This document shows positions 10,150 to 20,083 of a DNA stretch of 64,000 nt, in pieces; the stretch's first letter is position 1, and each line of letters begins with the position of its first letter. Under the pieces are notes generated by a model. That model was given only the letters and a program-made list of their open reading frames with translations, had not been told where the DNA came from and did not search any database. The position numbers were made by a program, and so were the translations under genes. The DNA is from Haloglycomyces albus DSM 45210 (GTDB lineage Bacteria > Actinomycetota > Actinomycetes > Mycobacteriales > Micromonosporaceae): the NCBI RefSeq assembly GCF_000527155.1, contig NZ_AZUQ01000001.1, positions 1,482,554-1,546,553 on the forward strand, read 5' to 3'.

Positions 10150-10653
10150 GTGTCGTACTTCGCTGTTGCCGTCGCTCAGACCGGCGACGACTGGGAAGCC
10201 ACTGAAGTGGACCTTGACGATGTCAGCGACGTGGAAGATGCCGCGGACGTCCTGCGAGAGACCTACCAGGACGCCGATGTCGGGCTGCTGTTCGTTGACG
10301 CCGACGACGAGTACTTGACCGTCATTCGCCTCGACGAAGGGGACGGCCTCCGGGTATTCGGCTCCGACAGTGAATACGCCAACGGCTCACGCCTGGGCGC
10401 GGCACTTTTGGGTGAATTGGAGCCCGAGGACGACGATATCGACACCGAGGACGAGGACGATATCAATTCCAAACCCACCGAGCTCGACGCCGAGCCGGTC
10501 GGAGAGTCCGACCTGCTGTCCGATCTGGGAGTCACCGGAAGCACCCTCTTGGCGCTGTGCGCCAAGGAAGGCCTGATGCCCTCGGACGTCATGGCCGAAA
10601 TATCCGAAATGGCGGGATTCGCCGAGGTTCTGGAAACGGCACAGGGCGCCTAG
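10150..10653 (+). CDS. tRNA adenosine deaminase-associated protein
   Basis: 167-residue acidic protein matching the actinobacterial family always found just before tadA. It opens MSYFAVAVAQTGDDW and has a long run of Asp/Glu around residues 90-110. Its biochemical role is not established to my knowledge; the name comes from gene neighbourhood. The start is GTG with GAGGAGGGG seven bases upstream. Only 12 bp separate it from tadA, so the pair forms an operon. Confidence 0.88.
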   Translation: MSYFAVAVAQTGDDWEATEVDLDDVSDVEDAADVLRETYQDADVGLLFVDADDEYLTVIRLDEGDGLRVFGSDSEYANGSRLGAALLGELEPEDDDIDTEDEDDINSKPTELDAEPVGESDLLSDLGVTGSTLLALCAKEGLMPSDVMAEISEMAGFAEVLETAQGA

Positions 10654-10665
10654 GACCGGATCACG

Positions 10666-11154
10666 ATGGATCGCCTCTCGCCCAGCCGTCGACAGACGCA
10701 CCGGAGCTGGATGCGTCGGGCTCTAGAGGTGGCGGCACGGGCCGGTCCGGACATCCCGATCGGAGCGGTCGTCTACGACCCCGACGGTCGAGAACTGGCC
10801 GCCGCACACAATCAACGGGAAGCACTGGGCGACCCCACCGCGCACGCCGAAATACTCGCCCTGCGGCAGGCCGCCACCCGCCACGGGGACGGTTGGCGGT
10901 TGGAACGATGCACACTCGTGGTCACGATCGAACCCTGCGCCATGTGCGCGGGCGCGGCCGTGAACGCCCGTATCGGACAGATCGTGTTCGCCGCGTGGGA
11001 ACCCAAGACCGGAGCGGTCGGTTCGCTCTGGGACCTACCGCGCGACGAGCGGCTCAACCATCGCCCCGAAGTCTACGGCGGAGTCCTGCCCGACGAAGCC
11101 GCCGCACTCATGCGGGACTTCTTCGTACCCGAGACGGACAACGGCGGGCCGTAA
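10666..11154 (+). CDS. tadA: tRNA(adenosine-34) deaminase
   Basis: 162 residues. Converts A34 to inosine in the anticodon of tRNA-Arg(ACG). The zinc and catalytic motifs are HAE at about residue 61-63 (HAEILALRQA) and PCAMCAGA at about 90-97. Length is normal for the family. The ATG follows the previous gene by 12 bp. The 3' end overlaps the antisense ThrE-type gene by 120 bp, and here the TadA frame is the one that matches the family. Confidence 0.95.
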   Translation: MDRLSPSRRQTHRSWMRRALEVAARAGPDIPIGAVVYDPDGRELAAAHNQREALGDPTAHAEILALRQAATRHGDGWRLERCTLVVTIEPCAMCAGAAVNARIGQIVFAAWEPKTGAVGSLWDLPRDERLNHRPEVYGGVLPDEAAALMRDFFVPETDNGGP

Positions 11155-12555
11155 GCCCCGTCGCTCGCCCGACACCGTGCTTGCGGGCTCCTCGTCCGTC
11201 GAATGCCGTCCGTTCAACCATCGCAGTGACGGCAAGGCGTGCTCGAACGACAGCACCACTCCGAGACGCGTCTGCGTCAGACTCGAACCCACCAGGACCC
11301 CCAGCGCGATCGACATGACCGTCAGCAGAGCGGTGATGATGTCGGCGATACCCGAGCTGATTCCGGTGCCCGAAACGAACTCCGCCACACCCGCCAGACC
11401 CAGCGAACCGGGAACGATCAGCCAGAACGCGGGAAAGAACGTCACCTGAGCGGGAGTACCGTTCTCCTGATTCTCGATCGAAAACGACAACAGCGGCAGC
11501 ACGAGCCCGGCGCAGAAGGCCCCCAACAGCGGGGACGCGAGGATCTGGCCGACGAACATCGCCATCCACACCCCGTACAGCACCACCATCACCCAGAACA
11601 GCGAACCACGCGGAGCCGACAGGAACAGATAGAAACCCACCCCCGTGATCGCCACGCCCAGCCAAGCGGCCCAGCCGCCCAGCGCGTCGTTGGACGGCAC
11701 CCCCGTTCCCGTCCGCATCAGCTGGTATCCGATGAAGATCCCGAACGCCAACAGAAACAGCATGTTGAACGCGTACATCATCCGCGCCGAACCCGCCACG
11801 ATCGAACCGGTCGCCAACTCGATCGTGCCGATCGTCAACGCCGCCCCGGGCAGGAAGATGATCAACGGCGGAATCAACAGACGGACCGGGTCGCCGCCGG
11901 TCAACGATGCCGGCAGGCTGAACGCCAAGACCGTGACCAGAGTTCCCGCCACCACCGGAAGCGCCAAAGACAGGATGCGCAGACGCTCGGCCACCAGCCA
12001 CAGCAGACCTACGATCAATCCGAGGAAGGCATAGGTGAACACCACGATCGACGGCGGCGTCCGCGTCAAACCCAGACCCACCGACAGCAACACCACCCCC
12101 AGGACGGCCACCGGCGTGCTGAAACGCCGGTTGCTCAGCTCGATCTGCTTGATGCGACGCAGACCCTCCTTCGGATCCAGGCGCGTCTCATACGCCTCCC
12201 GCATCAAGTGGTACAGCTCGGAGATCTGATCCAGACGCAGGGGAGTGCTCGACGCCGCCGCGAAGTCCGTAGACGTCGTCCCGTCCGGATCCTGAATACG
12301 CACGAACGCCCCGGTGGGAAGCACGAACACGTCGACCTCCGACGCCCCGTAGGCCCGAGCGATCGACCGCAGCTCCTCGGTCGCCTTGGTGGTGGAATCT
12401 CCGCTGGACGACAGCAGGACCGCGATGGCGCGCAGGAAGTCGATCAGATCGCGCGACGGCGGCGGAGGCCCGTCGGACCGCACGGCACCGGCCTGATGCC
12501 GTCCCTGCCACCTTTGGTTAAGGGAGACAACGTTTTCCCTGAAGCTGCGAAACAT
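11035..12555 (-). CDS. ThrE-type threonine/serine exporter family protein
   Basis: Membrane protein of about 506 residues. The N-terminal about 140 residues form the soluble ThrE domain, followed by roughly ten hydrophobic segments in two blocks (PF06738 plus ThrE_2 arrangement). Family members export threonine and serine. I choose ATG 12555, preceded by GAGGTCAAGGAC; the frame is open to a TTG at 12576. The last about 60 residues are hydrophilic, and the final 40 codons run antisense through the 3' end of tadA, so the tail may be a read-through extension. Confidence 0.85.
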   Translation of the reverse strand: MFRSFRENVVSLNQRWQGRHQAGAVRSDGPPPPSRDLIDFLRAIAVLLSSSGDSTTKATEELRSIARAYGASEVDVFVLPTGAFVRIQDPDGTTSTDFAAASSTPLRLDQISELYHLMREAYETRLDPKEGLRRIKQIELSNRRFSTPVAVLGVVLLSVGLGLTRTPPSIVVFTYAFLGLIVGLLWLVAERLRILSLALPVVAGTLVTVLAFSLPASLTGGDPVRLLIPPLIIFLPGAALTIGTIELATGSIVAGSARMMYAFNMLFLLAFGIFIGYQLMRTGTGVPSNDALGGWAAWLGVAITGVGFYLFLSAPRGSLFWVMVVLYGVWMAMFVGQILASPLLGAFCAGLVLPLLSFSIENQENGTPAQVTFFPAFWLIVPGSLGLAGVAEFVSGTGISSGIADIITALLTVMSIALGVLVGSSLTQTRLGVVLSFEHALPSLRWLNGRHSTDEEPASTVSGERRGLRPAVVRLGYEEVPHECGGFVGQDSAVDFGAMVEPLVAR

Positions 12556-12654
12556 GTCCTTGACCTCGATCGACAATCCTCATGCAAGAGGAATTCTAGG
12601 CCGCCGACGGCCCTCGAGAGAGCGATCGGCGAGGACGAGACCATGAACACAAAA

Positions 12655-12699
12655 ATGAGCCCGTCTCGGGATCGAGGATCGATCCCGAGACGGGCTCAT
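12655..12699 (-). terminator. Strong Rho-independent terminator of the Fe-S oxidoreductase gene
   Basis: A perfect 20-bp stem (12655-12674 with 12680-12699) has a five-base loop. On the minus strand it is followed by TTTTT. It sits 54 bp past the stop of the gene ending at 12753. Confidence 0.9.
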
Positions 12700-12752
12700 A
12701 CGTACACAGCGTGGAGTCAGCGGCCCTCCGGCTCACCCCTCCACGTCAGCGG

Positions 12753-14864
12753 TCAGCCCGCGCCGTTCTGACGCGCCAACAGCTGAGCGACGTCGACCAC
12801 TTCGACATCGTCCTCCTTACCGGCATCGGCGACACCGTCACGCAGCATCGTCGAACAGAACGGACAACCGACCGCGACGGTCTCCGCTCCCGTACCGATG
12901 GCCTCGTCGGCGCGCTCGCGGTTGACGCGTTTACCGATCGGCTCTTCCAGCCACATGCGGCCACCACCGGCGCCACAGCAGAACGATTCGGTGCCCGACC
13001 GTGGCATTTCGGTCAGACCCTCACCGATGAGCTCACGCGGAGGCGTGAAGACGCGGTTGTGTCGACCCAGGTAGCAGGGGTCGTGCCAGGTGACGCCCTT
13101 CTGCTCCATCGGCTGGATCTTGCCCTCGTCGACCAGCTGCGACAACAGTTGGGTGTGGTGGACGACCTCGTAGTGGCCGCCCAGCTCCTCGTACTCGTTG
13201 CCGATGGTGTTGAGGCAGTGTGGACAGGTGGCGATGACCTTGGTGACGCCGACTTCGTTGAGCGTCTCGATGTTCTGCTCGGCCATCATCTGGTACATGA
13301 ACTCGTGTCCGATGCGACGGGCCGAATCACCGGTGCAGGTCTCGGCCTCACCGAGCACGGCGAACTTGACCCCGGCGGTGTGCAGGAGCGTGGCGACCGC
13401 ACGGGCGGTCTTCTGCGCCTTGGGATCAAAGGCACCGGCACAGCCGACCCAGTAGAGGTACTCCCAGTCGCCGCCCTCGTCGGCCATGGGCACCTCGAAG
13501 TCGAGGTCCTTGGCCCATTCGAGGCGCTTGTTCGGGTTCTCACCCCAGGGGTTGCCCTTGTTCTCCAGGTTGCGCATCATCGTCTGCGCCTGTTCGGGGA
13601 AGTCCGATTCCATCATCGTCTGGAAGCGACGCAGGTCGAGAATGGTGTCGACGTGTTCGATGTCCACCGGACACTGCTCCACACACGCCCCGCACATCGT
13701 GCACGACCACAGCACGTCGGGATCGATGACGTCGCCGATGATGTTGATGCCCTCGTGGGACTCTCCGTTGGCCGAGGCCGCCTTCAAATAAGGTGCCTCG
13801 TTGTAGAGGTGGTCCCGCAGGTCGGTCACCAGTTTCTTGGGCGAGAGCGGCTTACCGGTGTTCCAGGCCGGGCACTGCGACTGGCAGCGACCACACTCGG
13901 TACAGGTGGAGAAGTCCAGCAGACCCTTCCAGCTGAAGTCGTCGATCGTGCCGACGCCGAAGGGATCGGTCTCGGGGTCGGCCGTCTCGAAGTCGGCGGG
14001 CTTGCCGTCGATGAGCATGGGCTTGGCGGGCCCGAGTGCGACGGAACCGTCGGCGTTGCGTTTGAAGTAGATGTTGAAGAACGCGGTAATGCGGTGCCAA
14101 CCGATCCCCATCGTCTGGTTGAGACCGATGATGAGGAAGAACGTCCAGGAGATGATGATCTTGATTCCGGCCGCCAGAGTGATGGCCAGCAATGCGGCAT
14201 CGGTCGAGATACCGCCGTACAAGTTGGACAGTCCTGCCGAAATCGGCGATGCCCACGTCTTCTCGGTGGCACCGGCGGCGAACTCCATGGATCGGATGAC
14301 GAAGAAGGCCGCCGCGATGCCGAAGATGGTCCCTTCGACGTAAAAGGCCTGCCACTGGGTCGAGTTCTCAAAGCGCGAGGAGCTCTTGCGCTGTCCGTCC
14401 GGGCTGGCCTCGCCTTCCGGCGGTACGGACTTGGCCTTGGGCTGGTTCAGCATGCGAATGCTGAACAGCGTGATAATGCCCAGCCCGGTGATCAGTGCGA
14501 TGAACTCGGTGGCCAGCATCCACGGGCCCCAGTGGCCGATGAAGGGAAGTGACCATTCGGGGTTGAGTACTTCCAGGTAAGCGGTGACAAGGATGGGGAA
14601 CAGCGAGAAGAACCCGATGAAGACCACCCAGTGCGCAATCCCGACCAGCGTCCATTGCAGCATGCGGGTGTGTCCGAGGGTTTCTCGGATGAGCGTGGTC
14701 AACCGTTGTTTACCGGTGCCGTTGAGCTTGCCGCTGCGGCTGTCATCTTTCTTGCCCAGCCTGATGGTGGCAAGCATGCTGACACAGGCGCGCGCGAACA
14801 GCCAGATCGCCACGCCGGTATAGGCGAAGGCGATGATCGCCGTAACTATCTGGACGGCTCCCAT
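12753..14864 (-). CDS. Membrane-anchored Fe-S (heterodisulfide reductase-like) oxidoreductase
   Basis: 703 residues. The N-terminal half has about six hydrophobic segments resembling a nitrate-reductase-gamma-like membrane domain. Two 4Fe-4S motifs follow: CTECGRCQSQCP at about residue 316 and CTMCGACVEQCP at about 380. The C-terminal half holds two CCG-type cysteine-rich modules: a divergent one with CTGD and a canonical one ending FCCGAGGGRMW. It resembles mycobacterial iron-sulfur reductases of the Rv0338c type, thought to pass electrons between a soluble donor and the membrane quinone pool. Start ATG 14864. Ends at a strong terminator. The electron donor is unknown. Confidence 0.88.
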   Translation of the reverse strand: MGAVQIVTAIIAFAYTGVAIWLFARACVSMLATIRLGKKDDSRSGKLNGTGKQRLTTLIRETLGHTRMLQWTLVGIAHWVVFIGFFSLFPILVTAYLEVLNPEWSLPFIGHWGPWMLATEFIALITGLGIITLFSIRMLNQPKAKSVPPEGEASPDGQRKSSSRFENSTQWQAFYVEGTIFGIAAAFFVIRSMEFAAGATEKTWASPISAGLSNLYGGISTDAALLAITLAAGIKIIISWTFFLIIGLNQTMGIGWHRITAFFNIYFKRNADGSVALGPAKPMLIDGKPADFETADPETDPFGVGTIDDFSWKGLLDFSTCTECGRCQSQCPAWNTGKPLSPKKLVTDLRDHLYNEAPYLKAASANGESHEGINIIGDVIDPDVLWSCTMCGACVEQCPVDIEHVDTILDLRRFQTMMESDFPEQAQTMMRNLENKGNPWGENPNKRLEWAKDLDFEVPMADEGGDWEYLYWVGCAGAFDPKAQKTARAVATLLHTAGVKFAVLGEAETCTGDSARRIGHEFMYQMMAEQNIETLNEVGVTKVIATCPHCLNTIGNEYEELGGHYEVVHHTQLLSQLVDEGKIQPMEQKGVTWHDPCYLGRHNRVFTPPRELIGEGLTEMPRSGTESFCCGAGGGRMWLEEPIGKRVNRERADEAIGTGAETVAVGCPFCSTMLRDGVADAGKEDDVEVVDVAQLLARQNGAG

Positions 14865-16033
14865 TGGCGTCCTCCCTAGGTGCGTTCTGCGGTGCTTGAT
14901 AGGTCAGGTGGCCGCTGGGTGCGTCCCGTCGTCGCGCGTTGCGCTTCGCGGTTACGCTCCAGCACCTGATCGGTCTCGGTCGCGTTCATGGACACGCCGT
15001 CTTAAACCCTAAGTGGCGGCGTCCTCCCGTCGCCCTGCGGGCCAGAGGCATCCTGGAATGTCGCCCTGGCTCGGGCCCGTTAAACACGCCCTAACAGTAC
15101 ATGTTACCGGCTAGTAATTTCCATTCTGTGCCGAGGTCGGGTTCGGTTTGTTGCCGCTTTGCGACATGAGGGGACATCATGGCTACGGCGGCGTTCGCGA
15201 GTGAGGCTCCCGAACGACTGGGTAACGGCCATGACCTGCGTCTCTCCGGGGTGGTCCAGGCTACGTCCGTTGTGGAATGGTAACGAAGATGGTATGGAAT
15301 CGAAATATAACCCTCCGACAGTGGGTATTCATAGCTATCCATGCAAGCGCCTGATTGGATGATATTAACACTCCAACATTCAGATTGAATTTTTCTGAAA
15401 ACGGTTGAATAACAAGTATTCTGATGTCCGAAATATGGGGTTTTGTCCTGAAATAATTGCTTCGTCTGTACGTTTATGAGAGAAGAACCGAACTAATGGA
15501 CGCCCCTGGTGAAATCATTGAACGTTCGTCATGCTGGAATTAGCAGGGTTCACCGCTATCCGATCAAGGATCAATGTCGTACGACCGCACCTAGCGGTGC
15601 CGAACGGACTTGTCTCTCATGACCGGGTAGCAGGACTTGAAGCGCGACGCAGCGGCGTTCGCGCTGGACAGTAACTGGATTCGATCCAGGTGCCTCGAAT
15701 GTGGCAGGAAAGGAACCGTCGTGGCCGATGGCCGGGTACGGGCCGAGACCGACATGCCGAGGCTCTTGGGGCGGACCCAGAGGACACCTGCTCGGCGAAC
15801 CGGTGGCCCCGCGCTCTGCCGTCAGCAGAGGACCGGCACTTCGTCAGATCCAGTGCCCCTTTCAGTAGCCCATGAGCACGCCCGCGTCGAGCAAAGACGA
15901 ATACGGCTCATTCGGTGCCCGGTGATTCACGCCTGGGCCCGAATCGCGGACGGTCCAACAGCGTCTATGCGCGGTGGGCCGCTACAGCGTATGGACTGCT
16001 CAATTGAAGATGACCGCCCAGGAGGCAGCAAAG
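14865..16033. other. 1.2-kb gene-free stretch between divergent operons
   Basis: No credible gene is seen. It must hold the promoters of the Fe-S gene (leftward) and the conservon (rightward). An AT-rich part lies at about 15360-15500, unlike the surroundings. An open frame covering 15637-16041 has skewed composition and no family resemblance. No known riboswitch was recognised in the leader. Confidence 0.5.
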
Positions 16034-19000
16034 GTGAGTAAACGCAGCTCAAGTCGTAAGGCTTCAGCGGTGAAGCGAGGAGCGTTGGGCTTCCCGCGTA
16101 TCTCGGATATGAGAATCAGGTCCAAACTGGGTCTGATCCTCCTGATCCCATTGATCGTCCTGCTCGCGGTCGCATCGCTCCGTCTCTATGATCTGACCGA
16201 TCGGGCCTTCGATGCCGACGACATGGTCAACCTGGTGGAATTCAACGACATTACCGCTGAACTTCGTTTCAACCTCCAGCGTGAACGTTCTGAACTCGTC
16301 ACCTTCCTGCGCCGTGACTCCGACTACGTCGAAGGTCTCGACCCGGACGACTACACCGAAGAGTCGATGCGGAAACTGATGGCCGCCTCAGACGAATCCT
16401 TCGACGACTTCGTCCAGGCCGGACAGAATCTGCCCCTCGACAACGACGAGATCGACCGCCGTATCACTCTGGTCGCCGATACGCGCGAGAGCTTGAAACG
16501 CATTCGTGACAATGCTTTGGAAGACCCCGAGACTTCATCGATCGCCTCGACGTCGCGTGTATATCAGAACATGATCGGATCGCTGGTGACGATCACCGAC
16601 GTTTCCGCCCGTGTCGTGACCGACCCGGAAATCGCCCGTCAATTCCAGGTTATGGCCGCCGTGACCGAACTTCTGGAACAGACCGAGGAAGAACGCGCCA
16701 TCGCCGTCAGCGTCGGAAACGGTAAGACGTTCTTCAACAACGGTCGCGCCCGTGACTTCGCCTTCCGCGCCAATCAACGTGAAAAGGCGCAAGAGGACTT
16801 CCAGAGTCTGTCCAACCGTGACGAACAGCAGTCGTTCTACTTCGGCAGTGGCGGATTGGAAACCAATGAGGTCCAGCTGGCCACCGAATTCGAGGACGAG
16901 ACCAAGGCCGCCAACTCCGACACTCCCTTGGACGTCTCGGCCGAACTATTGGCCTCGTACGACGCCCTTCTCGAGGGTGGCGCCGGATTCATCGACGAGG
17001 TCAGTACGGAGACGTTGTCGGACGCGCAAAGTGAACGTGAAGCTCAGATCTTCCAGTTGTTGCTGGAAACCATCGTTATTCTGGTGGCCCTGATCGTGGC
17101 GACGCTGGTTGCCCTGGTCATCGCCCGCAACATGGCCAACGGGCTGAAGCGTCTGCGTGAAGGTGCGCTGGACGTGGCCCACGTTAGCCTGCCGCGCGCG
17201 GTGGCGGAGATGCGTGATCAAGACGCTCTGGGATCGCGCACTCCCGATGAAGTCGCCGCCGACGCCGGCAAGGCGATCGAGATCGACCAGCGCGACGAGA
17301 TCGGTAACGTGGCGCAGGCCTTTAACATCGTCCACACCGAGGCGATCCGAATTTCCGCCGAACAGTCGGCGCTGCGTGCCAACGTCGCGACCATGTTCGT
17401 CAACCTGGCGCGGCGTTCGCAGGGTCTGGTCGACCGTCTGATCGGGCACCTGGACGAATTGGAACGCGGTGAGGAAGACCCGGACCGCCTGTCCGAGCTG
17501 TTCAAGCTCGACCACTTGGCGACCCGAATGAGGCGTAACGACGAGAACCTGCTGGTTCTGGCCGGTGCGGACTCGTCGCGTCAGGAACGCCACCCGGCTC
17601 AGGTCGGCGACATTCTGCAGGCCGCTCAGTCCGAGGTCGAGCACTACACTCGCATCGAGTTCGGTCAGATTCAGACCGACCGCGACGTCAAACCGGCAGC
17701 GGTCAACGACGTGGTTCACCTGGTCGCCGAGTTGATGGATAACGCGACCTCCTTCTCGCCGCCGGAATCGGGCGTCCTGTCCGAGGCCGTGCAGTTGAAG
17801 GTCAACCATCCCGAACCCGGCGACGGCATCCGTATCCGCATTATCGACAGCGGTATCGGAATGTCGGACGCACAGATCAACGAGATCAACGAGCAGCTGT
17901 CGCACGACACCAGCTCGGTGGACATTACGACCTCCCGCATGATGGGTCTGGTCGTGGTGGCGCGACTGGCGCAGCGTCACGGTATTCGGGCCGAACTGCA
18001 CGCCGGGGCGGAACGCGGCATCATCGCCGAAATCATTCTGCCCGAGTCGGTCCTGACCGAGCCGAAGTTGAACCGTCGTCCCGCCGACAACACGGCCAAT
18101 ATTCCGTCGATTCCCGACAGCCCGGAGGGCATGTTCGGTACGTCGCAGCCGGCGCCCATGTCGCCGCCGATGCCGAACGGCCAGGCCGATCCGCTGAACG
18201 GTTCCGCGCCGTCGATTCCGTCGCAGCGTGAACCGGCGCCACCGCCTCAGCCGGCCGGGGACGGCGGATTGATGTTCCGTCCCGGTGGCTTCTCGGAGCC
18301 CACTCCGGCGGAGGAACAGCGTCCCATGGAAGTCACCGGGGAGATCGTTCACTCGGAGAACGTGGCGCTGCCGAAGATCCAGCTGGAAGCGGCTCCGCAA
18401 CCGGAGCCGCCGTCGTGGATGGATACCGCCAACACCGGTGGTACGGCTCAGCCTCAGGAGAACTCGGGCCGCATTTCCGCCTTGGACGAAACCACCGAGC
18501 TCCCGATCTACCGGGAGGCGGAGTCGGCCTGGTTCAAGGCCACCACTCCGCCACCGCAACCGGCGACGGACGCCGCCCCCAAGGGTGAGCCCGAGTCCGT
18601 TCCCGGGGGTTCCGGCTCGGTGACTCCTTCCGATACAGTCGAAAGCGACGCTTCGATTTCAACCTCGGATGGGAACACTATGTCAGAGCAACGGAGTGCT
18701 GACGCCGGAAGTCAGACCGGTTCACCGGAATCGGCCGCGGCGACGAGCGGAACTACTCCGGCTGCGGAATCCGCGAGTGAACCCCAAGGGGCGCAAGAGG
18801 ATGCGTACCGTCGTCGGCTGGGAAGTTCTTCACCTGCGGACTCGACAAACGGTGAGGAATCCGCTTATTCTTGGCGGACGGCAGCTGACAGCGCGTGGGA
18901 ACGCGTCGATTCCGCCTTGGGTAGTGAGGAAACGGATACCACCGCGAACGGATTGCCCAAGCGTCGTCCCGGCGCCAAGCTGTTGCCGGGTGGCGTTACC

Positions 19001-19108
19001 GAACCACAAGAGACTGTCAGTGCCCAGAAACGAAACCCCGAAGGCATCCGGGGCTTGCTGAGCGCCTATCACCGAGGGGTTCAGCGTGGCCGAGGCAGTG
19101 ACAACTAG
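16034..19108 (+). CDS. Conservon sensor histidine kinase (CvnA type)
   Basis: 1024 residues. First membrane segment at about 35-52 and a second at about 340-363 enclose an extracellular helical sensor region of the nitrate/nitrite-sensing type. A HAMP-like linker, a dimerisation helix with FKLDHLATRMRRND and an ATPase domain (LMDNATSFSPP, DSGIGM) follow. From about residue 690 a long Pro/Ser/Glu-rich disordered tail carries the short motifs ESAWF and GLPKRxPxAxLLPG. The start is GTG 16034, with AGGAGG eight bases upstream; the frame extends 20 codons further without a ribosome site. First gene of a four-gene conservon with roadblock, DUF742 and GTPase partners. Confidence 0.93.
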   Translation: MSKRSSSRKASAVKRGALGFPRISDMRIRSKLGLILLIPLIVLLAVASLRLYDLTDRAFDADDMVNLVEFNDITAELRFNLQRERSELVTFLRRDSDYVEGLDPDDYTEESMRKLMAASDESFDDFVQAGQNLPLDNDEIDRRITLVADTRESLKRIRDNALEDPETSSIASTSRVYQNMIGSLVTITDVSARVVTDPEIARQFQVMAAVTELLEQTEEERAIAVSVGNGKTFFNNGRARDFAFRANQREKAQEDFQSLSNRDEQQSFYFGSGGLETNEVQLATEFEDETKAANSDTPLDVSAELLASYDALLEGGAGFIDEVSTETLSDAQSEREAQIFQLLLETIVILVALIVATLVALVIARNMANGLKRLREGALDVAHVSLPRAVAEMRDQDALGSRTPDEVAADAGKAIEIDQRDEIGNVAQAFNIVHTEAIRISAEQSALRANVATMFVNLARRSQGLVDRLIGHLDELERGEEDPDRLSELFKLDHLATRMRRNDENLLVLAGADSSRQERHPAQVGDILQAAQSEVEHYTRIEFGQIQTDRDVKPAAVNDVVHLVAELMDNATSFSPPESGVLSEAVQLKVNHPEPGDGIRIRIIDSGIGMSDAQINEINEQLSHDTSSVDITTSRMMGLVVVARLAQRHGIRAELHAGAERGIIAEIILPESVLTEPKLNRRPADNTANIPSIPDSPEGMFGTSQPAPMSPPMPNGQADPLNGSAPSIPSQREPAPPPQPAGDGGLMFRPGGFSEPTPAEEQRPMEVTGEIVHSENVALPKIQLEAAPQPEPPSWMDTANTGGTAQPQENSGRISALDETTELPIYREAESAWFKATTPPPQPATDAAPKGEPESVPGGSGSVTPSDTVESDASISTSDGNTMSEQRSADAGSQTGSPESAAATSGTTPAAESASEPQGAQEDAYRRRLGSSSPADSTNGEESAYSWRTAADSAWERVDSALGSEETDTTANGLPKRRPGAKLLPGGVTEPQETVSAQKRNPEGIRGLLSAYHRGVQRGRGSDN

Positions 19109-19133
19109 GTCCCAATTAAGGAGCGACTAATAC

Positions 19134-19529
19134 ATGAGTACTGCTGGAACGACTCCCCAGGACTTGGGGTGGCTGCTGGCCGGCTTCGCTGAGCGCGTCC
19201 CTGGCGTCGCGCACGCCGTGGCCGTGTCGGCGGACGGACTCCTGTTGGCCTCGTCTCGTGACCTACCCCGGGACCGAGCCGACCAATTGTCCGCTGTGAC
19301 ATCAGGTTTGGTGTCACTCACTCAAGGTGCGTCACGGTGCTTCGAAGGCGGTTCGGTACTTCAGACGGTCGTGGAGATGGATCACGGCTTCCTCTTCTTG
19401 ATGTCCATTAGCGACGGTTCGTCCTTCGCTGTGCTGGCATCCAAGAATTGCGACGTAGGTCAGGTGGGTTATGAAATGGCCCTCCTGGTCGACCGTGTCG
19501 GACAGGCATTGACGCCCAACCGGCGTTGA
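19134..19529 (+). CDS. Roadblock/LC7 domain protein (CvnB type)
   Basis: 131 residues forming one roadblock/LC7 domain. The typical segment [21 protein letters not shown] lies early in the fold. In conservons this protein binds the sensor kinase and the small GTPase at the membrane and probably acts as a GTPase-activating or scaffold unit. It lies 25 bp after the CvnA gene. A paralogue is encoded at 34988-35437. Confidence 0.93.
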   Translation: MSTAGTTPQDLGWLLAGFAERVPGVAHAVAVSADGLLLASSRDLPRDRADQLSAVTSGLVSLTQGASRCFEGGSVLQTVVEMDHGFLFLMSISDGSSFAVLASKNCDVGQVGYEMALLVDRVGQALTPNRR

Positions 19530-19696
19530 TCGATTACTCTCAGGTCGCAGTGTCGGGACCAGCTCGAGGGTCAAACGCACACGTTTGATACAAATTAGCT
19601 AACACGTTAATAGGTTTTTTTCAAAATCAACGGACTGCGCGTCCCATTGGAGCCCTCTTAAAGCGGGAATCCGTGAGGCAGCGGTTGGAGGTAAAC

Positions 19697-20077
19697 ATGG
19701 TCTTCGGTGGTGGAGAGGAGCCGACTGGCTCGCTCGTGCGGCCTTATGCGGTGACTCGCGGCCGAACACGACCGCAACTTGAAATCGCTCTGGAAGCGCT
19801 GATCGAAACGACCATGCGTGGTCGTTCCGGTGAATTTCTGGGTGGAAGAGAACAGCAAGCGATCGCTCACCTATGTGGGGGAGGTTTGCAGTCGCTCGCC
19901 GAAATCGCCGCCCGGATGGAAGTGCCCATCGGTGTTGCCCGCGTGCTCGTCGCCGATATGGCCGCAAACGGCCTGTTGGCAGTGCACGAACCGACTGCTA
20001 TCTCTGACGACACTTCCGACGATACCGTCGGTACCGACCTTCTTGAGCGCGTGCTCTCTGGACTCAGGAGGCTTTAG
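19697..20077 (+). CDS. DUF742 protein (CvnC type)
   Basis: 126 residues with the DUF742 pattern: SLVRPYAVTRGRT near the N-terminus, then a winged-helix-like region (SLAEIAARMEVPIGVARVLVADM). I take ATG 19697, because GGAGG lies six bases upstream; the frame is open to GTG 19673. It is third in the conservon, after a 167-bp spacer that is AT-rich around 19600. Role in the complex is not established. Confidence 0.92.
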   Translation: MVFGGGEEPTGSLVRPYAVTRGRTRPQLEIALEALIETTMRGRSGEFLGGREQQAIAHLCGGGLQSLAEIAARMEVPIGVARVLVADMAANGLLAVHEPTAISDDTSDDTVGTDLLERVLSGLRRL

Positions 20078-20083
20078 AACTTA

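Noticed and set aside
11239-12771. Long plus-strand frame opposite the ThrE-type exporter
   Set aside because: Very rich in Arg, Gln and His, typical of an antisense shadow in GC-rich DNA; the opposite strand encodes a clear membrane protein.
12711-14552. 613-codon plus-strand frame opposite the Fe-S oxidoreductase
   Set aside because: No domain match and covers the antisense of well-conserved cysteine motifs; it also spans the terminator hairpin region boundary without a ribosome site.
15637-16041. 134-codon frame in the conservon leader
   Set aside because: Skewed composition, no homologue recognised and it runs over the ribosome-binding site of the kinase gene.
16946-18559. 537-codon minus-strand frame inside the CvnA gene
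   Set aside because: Shadow frame over the kinase domain, with no ribosome site or family match.
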